A program made the position numbers and the translations under genes. This document shows positions 25,610 through 35,369 of a DNA stretch of 64,000 nt, one piece after another. Position 1 is the stretch's first letter. Every line of letters begins with the position of its first letter. This stretch comes from Pedobacter sp. ok626. Its GTDB lineage: Bacteria; Bacteroidota; Bacteroidia; Sphingobacteriales; Sphingobacteriaceae. Location: positions 124,001 through 188,000 of the forward strand of contig NZ_FNEX01000010.1 in the NCBI RefSeq assembly GCF_900100435.1, read 5' to 3'. A model generated the notes under the pieces. The model worked only from the letters and a program-made list of their open reading frames with translations. It was not told the DNA's origin and searched no databases.

Positions 25610-28600
25610 ATGTATAAAATTTATACCAAAATTTTATGTGGCATACCCTGCTGCGTATTAAAACTGCTATTCGTTATGAAATTAGCTATGATATTATTGG
25701 TTGTTACCATGCTTCAGGTAAGCGCAGCCTCTTACGGGCAACGGATCACCTTTGAGCAAAAGAATGTAACGCTGGATAAAGTATTTAATGAAATTAGGAA
25801 ACAGACGGGCTATAGCGTTCTTTTTTCGACGGTAGAGCTCAAAGGCTCTATGAAAGTGAATGTCGATTTCAAGAATGTTCCACTTGAAGAAGTATTAGAT
25901 AAACTCATACTCAAAAGAGATTTAACCTATACCATCGAAGAGAAGGTAATCATTGTAAAAAAGAAAGAGAAATCTTTGCTTGATAAAGTTGTGGAGCTGA
26001 TCCAGGCGATCAAGATTACTGGAAGGGTAACAGATACTGAAGGCAAGCCTTTAGCGAAGGTGAGTGTGATGGTCAAAGGAGCAAGTGGCGGATTTGGGCG
26101 GGGGCTTCAAACTGATGCCGATGGGAAATACACCATTAATGCCAATCCAGGCGACATCCTTACATTTTCTTTTGTAGGCTTTAAGAAAAAGGAGCTAAAA
26201 GTCGGAAGAACTGGATCATTGGATGTAGTTATGGAAGAAGAAACTGCCCTTCTCGATCAACTGGTGGTATTGGGTTATGGGACTATAGAAAAAAGAAGTC
26301 TTACTGGTGCCGTAGGCAGTTACAGCCCTAATGCTATAGGTGCATTGCCCAATAGTATCGACAATGCCCTGGTAGGCCGGATTGCTGGTGTGCAAGTGAT
26401 GCCTTCAGGTGTACCGGGCTCAGCCCCAGCAATCACCATTAGAGGGATTACCAGTATCAATGGTAAAGGCAATTCGCCCTTGATTGTGATTGATGGAGTG
26501 CCCATTTATGGATTAGACAAGGACAACAATACCACCAATTATAGTGGACGTACTTATGGTAGGTCTGTTAGTGGCATTGTAACCGGTGCACTTTCACAAA
26601 ATGACCGCGAAACTTTTGAGCATAACCCGCTAGAGTTGATTAACCCTGATGATGTGGAATCTATTGAAGTTTTAAAAGATGCTTACGCTACTGCCATTTA
26701 CGGTTCGCGCGGAGCTTCGGGTGTAATTTTAATTACGACCAAAAAAGGTAAGTTAAATACACCTAAGGTTGATGTGCAACTTTCCACTAGTTTTAATCAC
26801 CCTTTTGGGGAGCACAAATTGATGGATGGCGATCAGTATGCCGATTTTTATACGGCTTATTACGCAGCTCGTGCCTTGAACGGGGTGTTTCCTAAAGGGG
26901 TAAATACAGATTGGAGAAAGGAAATAGAGCGGACAGGGCATTCAAATAATGCATCCTTTAATGCTTCAAATGGTACGGAAAAAGGTAACTATTTCATCAG
27001 TGGATCCTATACGAAAGATCAGCCCTTTATTGTAGGTAACGATTATGACCGTTTTCAGGGGCGGATCAACCTGAACCAACATTTAAGCAAAGTAATCAAT
27101 GTTGGAACCAATATGAGTTTGTCCAGTACGCAAAATAGCGCTTTAAATTCCAATTTGTTATATGGTGATGCGGCCATTGCAGCGCCTAATAAGCCTATTT
27201 ATGATCAATTTGGTAATTATATATGGGGCAACTGGAACAATCCGCTTGTTAACAATAATGGCCGTGATCTTAACCCGGTAGGTTATGCTGCTACTACAAT
27301 CAATAAACTCAATAGTAATGGGGTAGTGGGTAACTTATTTGCTGAACTTACGGTATTTTCTTGGGCCAAATTAAAGTCAGAATTGGGGGTGGATTGGGAA
27401 ACCTCAAGGGCTTATAGTCGTTTTACCAATAAACCCAGAACATTGGGGGGGCTGGCCTCTGAAACCAATTCCTGGAGGCGTAAGTGGGTAATCAATAATA
27501 CCTTTAATTTCAATAAACAGCTAGGTGATCATACCCTGAATGGGGTAGTTGGACAAAGCTTCGAATCTTCAGTAGAAAACTCGACTAATAATTTTGCTAG
27601 TAATTTTCCTAATAATCAGGTATTGAGTTTAAATTCGGCAGGGACCCGTACATTTGGCTCCGCACTTGAACAGCAGTGGGCACTGGTGTCTTATTTCGGC
27701 AGGCTAAATTATCTTTATAAAAACAAGTACTTTTTAGGGGCAACCTATCGTCTGGATGGTTCTTCAAAGTTTAGCTCAAATCAGCGCTATGTTGGTTTTC
27801 CATCGTTTTCGGCGGGATGGGATCTTAGCAGAGAAAATTTCATGAAGCAATTTACTTTTATAGACCAGTTTAAGCTGCGGGGGAGTTTAGGTCTTTCCGG
27901 TTCTGACGGAGGTACAGGCTATTATGGTAATCAGGGGATTTATGCTAACTACACGGGGAACGCAAACTATGGCAATGAAGTAGCCATTGTTCCGACAACA
28001 CCCAACAATTCTGATTTAAAATGGGAAATACGAACCAAATACAATATAGGTGCCGATATTTCATTGTTCAAATCGGCATTAAATATTACGTTCGATTATT
28101 ATCAGGAAAAAACGAAAAATGCTATCCTTACCTTTCCTGTACCCACTTATTTAGGTTTTTCCAATCAGAAACAAAATATTGGAGAGCTATCTAACAAAGG
28201 AGTAGAGTTAAGTATTGGTTCAACCAATATTGATAAGAACGGATTCAGGTGGAGTAGTAATTTTAATATTGCTCACAATGTAAATAAGGTTGAGAAGTTA
28301 TATATAAAGAACGGACTTACTGATCCTATTGCACTGGCGGTTAGCCTTGAAAGGTCTACCGGGCGTTTCCTGATAGAAGGAGAACCGGCTACGAGTTTTT
28401 ACTTATACGAATGGGCAGGTGTAAATCCTGACAATGGAAATCCACTATGGGTGGATAAGGATGGCAATAAGACGGAAACCAATATACAGTTGGCCGCAAA
28501 TGCGAATAGCAATCGGAAGATGATGGGGGATGCTATGCCTAAGTTTTTTGGAGGTATGGATAATACTTTTAGTTATAAAGGACTTGAGTTCAATGCATTT

Positions 28601-29077
28601 TTCTCTTATGCCTATGGCAATAAAATGATGAATGGGGCTAAAGCTTATTTGTACGCTTATACCAGCAATGAAGCAAATAACCTTTCGCCAGATCTGTTAA
28701 ATTATTGGAAAACACCAGGGCAACAAACAGATATCCCAGCGTTATTAAATAAATCAAATTCTAGCGGAACTACCCCCTCAGGAACCGACTTTACACTGGG
28801 CAGAAATACTTCCCGTTTTCTGGAAGATGCTTCCTATATCAAATTAAGAACAGTTTCACTGGCTTATAAGTTTAGTCCTGCAATGCTGAAAAAACTGCGT
28901 ATTCTTTCCTCTCTTAGGGTATATGTACAGGCTGATAATGTGCTTGTGATTACTAAGTATTCAGGAATTGATCCCGAAGTAAGTGCCTTTGGTTCATCTG
29001 CATTACAAATAGGAAGTGATGAGTTTACCATGCCGGCGCCGCGAACTTTTCGCATTGGTGTTAAGATGGGTTTTTAA
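25610..29077 (+). CDS. SusC/RagA TonB-dependent transporter with STN signalling domain (set 2)
   Basis: 1155 residues. It starts MYKIYTKILCG, a long lead-in like the set 1 SusC, followed by the signal (MKLAMILLVVTMLQVSAASYGQ). Domains: STN (~45-115, FEQKNVTLDKVFNEIRKQTG), a carboxypeptidase-regulatory-like domain (~130-210, ITGRVTDTEGKPLAKVSVMV), a plug (~215-375, LIVIDGVPIYG, DDVESIEVLKDAYATAIYGS) and a barrel ending TFRIGVKMGF. The pair with SusD at 29097 should import an unknown ligand, and the STN domain should signal to FecR at 24184. A thioredoxin, not a glycosidase, closes the unit. Confidence 0.95.
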   Translation: MYKIYTKILCGIPCCVLKLLFVMKLAMILLVVTMLQVSAASYGQRITFEQKNVTLDKVFNEIRKQTGYSVLFSTVELKGSMKVNVDFKNVPLEEVLDKLILKRDLTYTIEEKVIIVKKKEKSLLDKVVELIQAIKITGRVTDTEGKPLAKVSVMVKGASGGFGRGLQTDADGKYTINANPGDILTFSFVGFKKKELKVGRTGSLDVVMEEETALLDQLVVLGYGTIEKRSLTGAVGSYSPNAIGALPNSIDNALVGRIAGVQVMPSGVPGSAPAITIRGITSINGKGNSPLIVIDGVPIYGLDKDNNTTNYSGRTYGRSVSGIVTGALSQNDRETFEHNPLELINPDDVESIEVLKDAYATAIYGSRGASGVILITTKKGKLNTPKVDVQLSTSFNHPFGEHKLMDGDQYADFYTAYYAARALNGVFPKGVNTDWRKEIERTGHSNNASFNASNGTEKGNYFISGSYTKDQPFIVGNDYDRFQGRINLNQHLSKVINVGTNMSLSSTQNSALNSNLLYGDAAIAAPNKPIYDQFGNYIWGNWNNPLVNNNGRDLNPVGYAATTINKLNSNGVVGNLFAELTVFSWAKLKSELGVDWETSRAYSRFTNKPRTLGGLASETNSWRRKWVINNTFNFNKQLGDHTLNGVVGQSFESSVENSTNNFASNFPNNQVLSLNSAGTRTFGSALEQQWALVSYFGRLNYLYKNKYFLGATYRLDGSSKFSSNQRYVGFPSFSAGWDLSRENFMKQFTFIDQFKLRGSLGLSGSDGGTGYYGNQGIYANYTGNANYGNEVAIVPTTPNNSDLKWEIRTKYNIGADISLFKSALNITFDYYQEKTKNAILTFPVPTYLGFSNQKQNIGELSNKGVELSIGSTNIDKNGFRWSSNFNIAHNVNKVEKLYIKNGLTDPIALAVSLERSTGRFLIEGEPATSFYLYEWAGVNPDNGNPLWVDKDGNKTETNIQLAANANSNRKMMGDAMPKFFGGMDNTFSYKGLEFNAFFSYAYGNKMMNGAKAYLYAYTSNEANNLSPDLLNYWKTPGQQTDIPALLNKSNSSGTTPSGTDFTLGRNTSRFLEDASYIKLRTVSLAYKFSPAMLKKLRILSSLRVYVQADNVLVITKYSGIDPEVSAFGSSALQIGSDEFTMPAPRTFRIGVKMGF

Positions 29078-29096
29078 CGATAAATTAAATAAGAAG

Positions 29097-30473
29097 ATGA
29101 AACGTAAATATAATTTTTATAGCCTGTTTGCACTTATTCTGTTAATGATGAGTGCCTGCAACAAACAACTGGATCTGGTTCCGGAAAATAATCTGGTAGA
29201 AGAACAGGTGCTGGCCGATAAAGCAACAGCAGAGCGCTTATTAGCGGGCGGTTTTATTAATCAATATTCAACTGAACGCACGATTTTGCCTATGGCAGAT
29301 CAAAGTACGGGTATAGCCTATCTGGTAACAAATAATTTTTATACTGGTGTGCTTGATCCCTATCAAAGCAATATAGCTGGCTTTTGGTCAACCCATTACA
29401 AGGCAATTAATATCGCCAATGTGATCATCAACAACTTGCCCCGGGAGGCTAAATTCGACATCAGTATTCAAAAACAATATATAGCCGAAGCTAAATTTTT
29501 ACGGGCATATAGCTATTTCCGTTTGGCACTTTTATTTGGTTACAAGGTGTTGGGGGACAATTCGGACGCTAACCCTTGTGTGCCTTTGCAGTTAAACCCT
29601 TTTGCTAGCGCCAGTGTGATTATTCCACGCGCTACAAACAAGCAGGTATTGGATCGGGTAGTCCAGGACCTGGAAGAGGCTATTCCTGATTTACCATCTG
29701 CATATCCTGATGCTGCAAATATGGATATGAAATTGCGTTCTCGTGCCGTGAAAGCAGTAGGGATGGCATTTCTTTCAAGGGTATATCTGTATTTGAATAA
29801 TTTCGACAAGGCAATTGACAATGCGAATTTGGTATTGGCTAATAACAATTATGTGCTTGCGGCAAGTCCTGCTAATGTATTTCCAGACAATAAATTAGTG
29901 ATTGCTGGGGCTGCAAATATTTCTTTTAATAAGGAAGTAGTTTATGGTTATCCTGTCAGCTTTGGTATAAGTACGACCAACTTAGCTTATGTGGTTGATC
30001 CTAGTTTTATCCAAACCTATACCCCTAATGATATACGAGGATCCATGGTTATTAAAAATGCTCAAAATCAAAATACTACCAGTAAATATAGTAGCCCTGC
30101 TTTTTATGATAATATAATGGTCATTAGGCTGTCGGAAGTGATGTTAAATAAAGCCGAAGCTTTGGCTAGACGTGACGGGCTTAATCAAACTTCGATTGAT
30201 ATTTTAAATGCGATTTATCAGCGGGCATTTGTAGTGGGCCAAAAACCGGCATTTTATACAATGGCTTCTTTTGCAGATAAAAATGCATTGGTGTCCCGGA
30301 TTTTACTGGAAAGACGTTGGGAATTGGCCTATGAAGGACATGATCGTTTTGATAAAATACGTGCTGGCCTACCAATTAACCCTGTTCTCCCGCTAAATCG
30401 ATACGCTTTACCAATCCCACAAGCCGACGTTGACATCACGAGTGGAGTACTCGCTCAAAATTTGGGTTACTAA
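29097..30473 (+). CDS. SusD-like outer-membrane lipoprotein (set 2)
   Basis: 458 residues from ATG 29097; the frame continues upstream into the SusC gene but the lipoprotein signal begins here (MKRKYNFYSLFALILLMMSAC, Cys21). RagB/SusD features: KQLDLVPENNLVEEQ, the AEAKFLRAYSYFRLALLFGY helix, VIRLSEVMLNKAEALARRDG, and ILLERRWELAYEGHDRFDKIRAG with PIPQADVD near the end. The gene starts 19 nt after the SusC stop. Confidence 0.92.
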   Translation: MKRKYNFYSLFALILLMMSACNKQLDLVPENNLVEEQVLADKATAERLLAGGFINQYSTERTILPMADQSTGIAYLVTNNFYTGVLDPYQSNIAGFWSTHYKAINIANVIINNLPREAKFDISIQKQYIAEAKFLRAYSYFRLALLFGYKVLGDNSDANPCVPLQLNPFASASVIIPRATNKQVLDRVVQDLEEAIPDLPSAYPDAANMDMKLRSRAVKAVGMAFLSRVYLYLNNFDKAIDNANLVLANNNYVLAASPANVFPDNKLVIAGAANISFNKEVVYGYPVSFGISTTNLAYVVDPSFIQTYTPNDIRGSMVIKNAQNQNTTSKYSSPAFYDNIMVIRLSEVMLNKAEALARRDGLNQTSIDILNAIYQRAFVVGQKPAFYTMASFADKNALVSRILLERRWELAYEGHDRFDKIRAGLPINPVLPLNRYALPIPQADVDITSGVLAQNLGY

Positions 30474-30527
30474 GCCATATAAATAAAAATTCAATAGACA
30501 ATTTAACAATAAGTAATTTCTAAGAAA

Positions 30528-31721
30528 ATGAAGAAGATAATTATAGCAATGATTACATTATGTGCTTTTAACATGGGGGTAAAAGCACAGCAAGAGGGTA
30601 AATCAATCATGTTTGTTCAAGGGACATTAAGTGATGTTTTAAGCCAGGCTAAAAAAGCTAATAAACTGGTTTTTATAGATTGTTACACCTCCTGGTGTGG
30701 CCCCTGCAAAATGATGGAAAAACATGTGTTTACCAATGACACTGTAGGTAGTTTTTTTAACCAGACTTTTATCAATTATAAGATGGATATGGAAAAAGGA
30801 GAGGGACCTGATGTAGGTAAATTATACAGGGTGATTTCTTATCCCACTTACCTGTTTTTGGATGGGGATGGCAAGGTGGTTCATCGTTCTGGTGGTAGGA
30901 TGCCGACTGCTGAATTTATTGGTGTTGCAAAAAAGGCGGCTAATCCAGCGGAAACTTCATTGGCAATTGAACAACGTTACGCGGCAGGGGAAAGAAGTCC
31001 CGAATTTTTGTTAAAGTATATTGCTGTTTTGAAAAAATCTATTCCTCGTAAAGCAGAAACGCTCTATAATGAACAATTAGCTACAGTGAGCGATGAGGTT
31101 CTAAAAACTGACTTGGGCTGGGATATCATTAAACTATATCCATTGAATGAAGGGGATCGGTTGTACCAGTTTTTAATAGCTAATAAAGCACATTTTGTTT
31201 CGAAATACGGAAAGGAAGAAATAAGGGAAATTGAAAAGCAAGTAGAGCTTAAAGCTTTATATAAAACTTTAGCTAAAATGGAAAAGGAAGAACTCTTTAA
31301 ACGTTTAGCTGCCTATCGTCAGGGTGCTGATGCGACAATGCTTGGTACAGCAGGGAAAATAGAGTTGCTGTATTATTTTAATATTAAGGATTATCCTACT
31401 TTTCTAAAACTGGCTAAACAATACAGCGCATCTATATTGAAAGTAGATGATGATGCACTTAGTTTTATCGCTCGTAAATCTTGGTCGAGTACAGATGATA
31501 AAGCCGTACTTGAGCAGGGATTGGCCATGGCTAAACAAGCTGTGATGATAAACGATAAATCATACCCCAATCAACGGACGCTTGCGGATGTGTACTACAA
31601 AATAGGACTTAAAGAGGAAGCAATGAAAGCAGCTCAGAGTGCTTTGAAGATTGCGAATGAGGAAAACCCGAAAGCAGCAAAGCTAACAGAAGAACTAATT
31701 GAGAAGATAAAAGCAATGTAA
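30528..31721 (+). CDS. Thioredoxin-like protein (DUF255/Trx_7 type) with helical C-terminal region
   Basis: 397 residues, signal peptide 1-20 (GVKAQ). An N-terminal thioredoxin domain (~25-140) has FIDCYTSWCGPCKMME (Cys57, Cys60; an extra Cys52), a HVFTNDTVGSFFNQTFI segment and a cis-Pro in VISYPTYLFLDGDG. This order is typical of the DsbDgamma/YbbN-like Trx_7 group. Residues ~150-397 are helical and TPR-like (YPNQRTLADVYYKIGLKEEAMKAAQSALKIA). Unlike the set 1 proteins, its Trx domain comes first. It sits 54 nt after susD and ends the set 2 unit. It probably has a periplasmic thiol role linked to the importer. Confidence 0.88.
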   Translation: MKKIIIAMITLCAFNMGVKAQQEGKSIMFVQGTLSDVLSQAKKANKLVFIDCYTSWCGPCKMMEKHVFTNDTVGSFFNQTFINYKMDMEKGEGPDVGKLYRVISYPTYLFLDGDGKVVHRSGGRMPTAEFIGVAKKAANPAETSLAIEQRYAAGERSPEFLLKYIAVLKKSIPRKAETLYNEQLATVSDEVLKTDLGWDIIKLYPLNEGDRLYQFLIANKAHFVSKYGKEEIREIEKQVELKALYKTLAKMEKEELFKRLAAYRQGADATMLGTAGKIELLYYFNIKDYPTFLKLAKQYSASILKVDDDALSFIARKSWSSTDDKAVLEQGLAMAKQAVMINDKSYPNQRTLADVYYKIGLKEEAMKAAQSALKIANEENPKAAKLTEELIEKIKAM

Positions 31722-31849
31722 ATATTGTTTCACTGTAATCAACAAGATGAAATGGTATTATTGCAGAATAATAAGTCATATATGTCATCTGCTCAATGAG
31801 GCCAAACGAAATGGAAAGCTTTAAGTTCTTTTGTTTAAATCTTAGAAAT

Positions 31850-34579
31850 ATGAAACAAAAAAAACTTTTAAGCCTTGGAGTAACTTTTTTGCTCGCGCTT
31901 TCACAACTCTTCGCTCAAAAACAGAGCGCTACATTAACGCTGAAATCAGGAGATTGGTTTGAAACAGGGATTCAAATTACTAGTGTAGCTCATACCTTCG
32001 ACTATAACTTTAATGTTAGGTATGAGCTCTCCAATAAAATGCCAAATGGAAATTTGGTTTTTAAAGTATCTTTTGAACGAATGCAATTAAAATATGCTGA
32101 TGCAAAAAATATTTGGTTTGGTTATGATTCATACTATCCTCCTTATCTAGAGAACCGTAAAAAAAAACTAACTAAACAGATTTATGAAATAACAGCGGAC
32201 AGCCATGGGAAAATATCAAAACTGAAGTCATTGTCGACCGCTCAGAAAATTAACTTCTCATTAATAAGTGTTAAAACAAGATCTTCTGGTCCAAAAGCAG
32301 AATTCACACCTGATAGTCTTTTCCCAACTGCACATTTAAAGCAAATTTCTGAGACAATAATAAGTTCCCTGCTCGTTGGTAAGGATCTGGCTAAAACATT
32401 AGCCTTGTCGAACTCCACTGGTGGGGATAAAATTACTAGTGCAGTTTTAAAATTAGCCTCTTTCAAATTGCCAAAAAATGCATTGATCAAAGGAAATATT
32501 GCTAACCTACCTAAGATCGATAGTCTTTACGAGATTAATCATGAACTTTTTAGGTTTAACAAAGATGGTTCTTTTAGTGCTAATGTGTTAGTCGGTTTAA
32601 ATTCAAGAAGTAGATGGATTTTTGGTCAATTTGATGAATACAAAACCTTCAGTATCCTTTTGGAACCCTTAGACACGCTTATCGTTAAAGCAGATGCGCT
32701 AAATTTTGACAACAGCCTTTCTTTTGCAGGAAATGCAGCAGCGAAAGCCTCACTAAGTAAAGATTTGGTATCTGTTTTTAACCACCAATGGGTTAATGAA
32801 AGTAATTACCGTTCTAAATCACTAAAAGAATTTTTGTCTTTTCAGAAACAGGGGCAAAATGAATTTGACGGTATCTTAAATAAGTATGCTGATCGGGTAT
32901 CATCAGAGATTTTAAACTATTGCAGAACTGATTTTAAATATGTGCAGGCTGGAACGAAATTGATGTACCTTTCTCACTATCGTAATGATATAAAACCGAA
33001 TACATCTTTTGATGAGTTCCCTAAAGGCTTCTTTCTAAGTATTGATACACTACCTGTTGCAATGAGTGGTCTGGAAGGTGGTCTTTATTATGGTGCTTAC
33101 CTAAGGTGGTTACTTTCCTATAAGCAAACAAAATTAGGTATGATAAATGCCAACCAGTACGGCTTCTTTGCTGATTATGCAACCGCTATGGCATCTTTCG
33201 ATGGATATCCCTTATATTTTTCCATTTATGAATCTTTAAGAAAAGAGCTCCATAAAAGCGAAGTGGAAAGTACAGAAAGGCTGAAGAATTATTATGAAGA
33301 CTTCATCAATAATTGTGGCGATACTACATTTACAAATCGGGTAAAAGAGGAATGGACCCAAGCAAGGCTTTGGTTCCCCGGGAATCCAAGCCCGGTTAAG
33401 AAACTTTTGTTACAAGATGGAAGCACCCTTGATCTTGCCAAATTCAAAGGAAAGCCTTTGGTATTAATTGTGAATTATAATAATCCCGATGTTTTAAAAA
33501 GCTACATTGATCTTATAAAAAAGCAAAATCGTAGTCAGGCTCATTTTGTTATCGCACAGAGCCTGGCCTCAGCGGAGAAAAGTACCATTGATCAGCAACT
33601 GAGGGATCTGCCTAACGTCACCTACGTGGAGTTAGCTAAAGACTTAAGCAAACAAAATAACATTAATCTTTATTATCAGCAGACCAAGGTATTTACATTT
33701 ACTCCAGATTTTAAAGTCATATCCAGTTACTTGATTGATGAATACCCCAATATAGAAAAGGTAATTAAGGAGCCGATTGTAGATCATCAGGCAATACAGG
33801 AGCTGATAAAAAATGCAATAGATTCGGGTGTGATGACCAAGGAGCAAAAGGCATCATTGCTGAAAACAATAGGGTGGAGCATTTGCTCCGCCCTGCTTAC
33901 TGCAGTTGTCATATTTTCTGTGTATAGAGCAAGAATTGCCGGCTTAAAGAAGAAAACACTATTAAAGAACAAAATCAAGGATTTGGAGATCAAAGCTATA
34001 CGTTCACAGATGAACCCGCATTTTATGTTCAATGCTTTGAATTCTATACAATCTCTGATCAATAATAATCAGTATAAAGAAGCAAATGTTTATCTGGAGA
34101 AGTTCTCATTGTTGATGCGAAGGGTTCTGAATAATTCGGAGAAAACCTTCGTGACACTTTCAGATGAGCTAGATGCCATCACACTCTATTGTGAGCTGGA
34201 GCAGCTGCGCTTTAACTTTAAATTTGAAATTGAAGTTTCTCCCCAAGTGAACACCCAATTGATGGAAATTCCAGGTATGATCATCCAGCCGCTTGTAGAA
34301 AATTCAATCCTACATGGTTTGGCTCAAAAGGGAGACACAGGACGGCTTGTTATACATATTAGTTGTGATCAGAGATACCTTAAGATTGTAATTAAAGACA
34401 ATGGTACTGGCTTAAAAGAAAATATAGTTAACGGGAATAAGAGCTTTGGATTAAAGCTGGTAAGAGAACGACTAATCTTGCTAAATGCTGGTACAAGTGT
34501 GGGGGAATTACATTTAAGTAGTAATTTAGGCGAAAATGAAAACGGCGTTACTGCTGTATTAACTATACCAATAGATTAA
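31850..34579 (+). CDS. LytS-type sensor histidine kinase with a TlpA-like, cysteine-less thioredoxin sensor region
   Basis: 909 residues from ATG 31850, which gives a clean signal peptide (MKQKKLLSLGVTFLLALSQLFAQ); an upstream frame extension lacks one. The long extracytoplasmic part (24-671) ends in a TlpA-like region at ~512-640. There, LLLQDGSTLDLAKFKGKPLV corresponds to the DFTLxDxxGKxxSLxxxKGK lead-in of TlpA, but the DFWAxWCxPC strand reads LIVNYNNPD and the cis-Pro turn reads YQQTKVFTFTPDFKV, so both active-site elements are lost. The part before it (~240-305, LEPLDTLIVKADALNFDNSLSFAG) also resembles TlpA-protein N-terminal domains. One membrane helix (~673-693) and a coiled coil lead to a His_kinase domain (MNPHFMFN, His724; ENSILHG and DNGTGL ATPase motifs). 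The stop overlaps the next gene's ATG by one base. Confidence 0.88.
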   Translation: MKQKKLLSLGVTFLLALSQLFAQKQSATLTLKSGDWFETGIQITSVAHTFDYNFNVRYELSNKMPNGNLVFKVSFERMQLKYADAKNIWFGYDSYYPPYLENRKKKLTKQIYEITADSHGKISKLKSLSTAQKINFSLISVKTRSSGPKAEFTPDSLFPTAHLKQISETIISSLLVGKDLAKTLALSNSTGGDKITSAVLKLASFKLPKNALIKGNIANLPKIDSLYEINHELFRFNKDGSFSANVLVGLNSRSRWIFGQFDEYKTFSILLEPLDTLIVKADALNFDNSLSFAGNAAAKASLSKDLVSVFNHQWVNESNYRSKSLKEFLSFQKQGQNEFDGILNKYADRVSSEILNYCRTDFKYVQAGTKLMYLSHYRNDIKPNTSFDEFPKGFFLSIDTLPVAMSGLEGGLYYGAYLRWLLSYKQTKLGMINANQYGFFADYATAMASFDGYPLYFSIYESLRKELHKSEVESTERLKNYYEDFINNCGDTTFTNRVKEEWTQARLWFPGNPSPVKKLLLQDGSTLDLAKFKGKPLVLIVNYNNPDVLKSYIDLIKKQNRSQAHFVIAQSLASAEKSTIDQQLRDLPNVTYVELAKDLSKQNNINLYYQQTKVFTFTPDFKVISSYLIDEYPNIEKVIKEPIVDHQAIQELIKNAIDSGVMTKEQKASLLKTIGWSICSALLTAVVIFSVYRARIAGLKKKTLLKNKIKDLEIKAIRSQMNPHFMFNALNSIQSLINNNQYKEANVYLEKFSLLMRRVLNNSEKTFVTLSDELDAITLYCELEQLRFNFKFEIEVSPQVNTQLMEIPGMIIQPLVENSILHGLAQKGDTGRLVIHISCDQRYLKIVIKDNGTGLKENIVNGNKSFGLKLVRERLILLNAGTSVGELHLSSNLGENENGVTAVLTIPID

Positions 34580-35340
34580 TGGGGGTCTTAAAAGCGATAT
34601 TAATTGACGATGAATTGAAAAGCAGGAGTAATTTGCGTCAGTTGTTGTTGGAATATTGCCCAAATGTAGCAATCGTTGCCGAAGCAGGCTCTGCTCTTGA
34701 AGCACTTAAATTAATTAGGGAATTAAACCCCGATTTACTTTTTCTGGACATAGAAATGGGAGAAGTTTCGGGGTTCGACTTGTTAAAATTATTAACTGGT
34801 CAGCAGAATTTTGAAGTTATTTTTGTTACCGCTTTTGACAAATATGGGATACAGGCAGTTAAAGCATGTGCTATAGATTACCTGCTTAAGCCGATTAATA
34901 TTTTGGAATTGAGCAATGCAGTCGAAAAAGCAACAATCCAAATTAATCCTAAAAAAGAAAATGAAAGGTTAAAGGAATTGGTTGCCAATATAGATAGAGG
35001 AGATGATGAGCAAAAGATCGCTATCCCTTTATCGGATAAAATAGAGTTCTTGGCGATCAACAAAATCATAAGGTTCGAGGCTGAGGGTAATTACACGCAT
35101 ATTTATTTAGATAATAAGAAACAATTTCTGGTCTGTAAAACATTAAAGGAATATCAGGAATTGCTCGAAAATCATAATTTCATTAGGACACACCAGTCTC
35201 ATCTGATTAACTTCCGAAAAATCTCTGCTTATGTAAAAACCGATGGAGGATACATTGCCATGGAAGATGGCAGTCAGGTTCCCATCTCAAGACAAAAAAG
35301 AGATGAAGTTTTATTCAGAATCATGAGAGGAAAATTTTAA
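34579..35340 (+). CDS. LytTR-family response regulator
   Basis: 253 residues. Receiver domain 1-120: acidic pair in ILIDDE, phospho-acceptor Asp57 in LLFLDIEMGEVSGFD, Thr in VTAFDKYGIQA and Lys in DYLLKPI. A LytTR DNA-binding domain occupies ~145-250 (IIRFEAEGNYTHIYL, KTLKEYQELLENHNFIRTHQSHLIN, DGSQVPISRQKRDEV). Its start codon overlaps the kinase stop (one base), so the pair is translationally coupled. It should be phosphorylated by the kinase at 31850. Targets are unknown; the thioredoxin/SusCD units next door are the nearest candidates. Confidence 0.95.
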   Translation: MGVLKAILIDDELKSRSNLRQLLLEYCPNVAIVAEAGSALEALKLIRELNPDLLFLDIEMGEVSGFDLLKLLTGQQNFEVIFVTAFDKYGIQAVKACAIDYLLKPINILELSNAVEKATIQINPKKENERLKELVANIDRGDDEQKIAIPLSDKIEFLAINKIIRFEAEGNYTHIYLDNKKQFLVCKTLKEYQELLENHNFIRTHQSHLINFRKISAYVKTDGGYIAMEDGSQVPISRQKRDEVLFRIMRGKF

Positions 35341-35369
35341 ACTTAATCCAACGAATAGGGAAGATAGAT

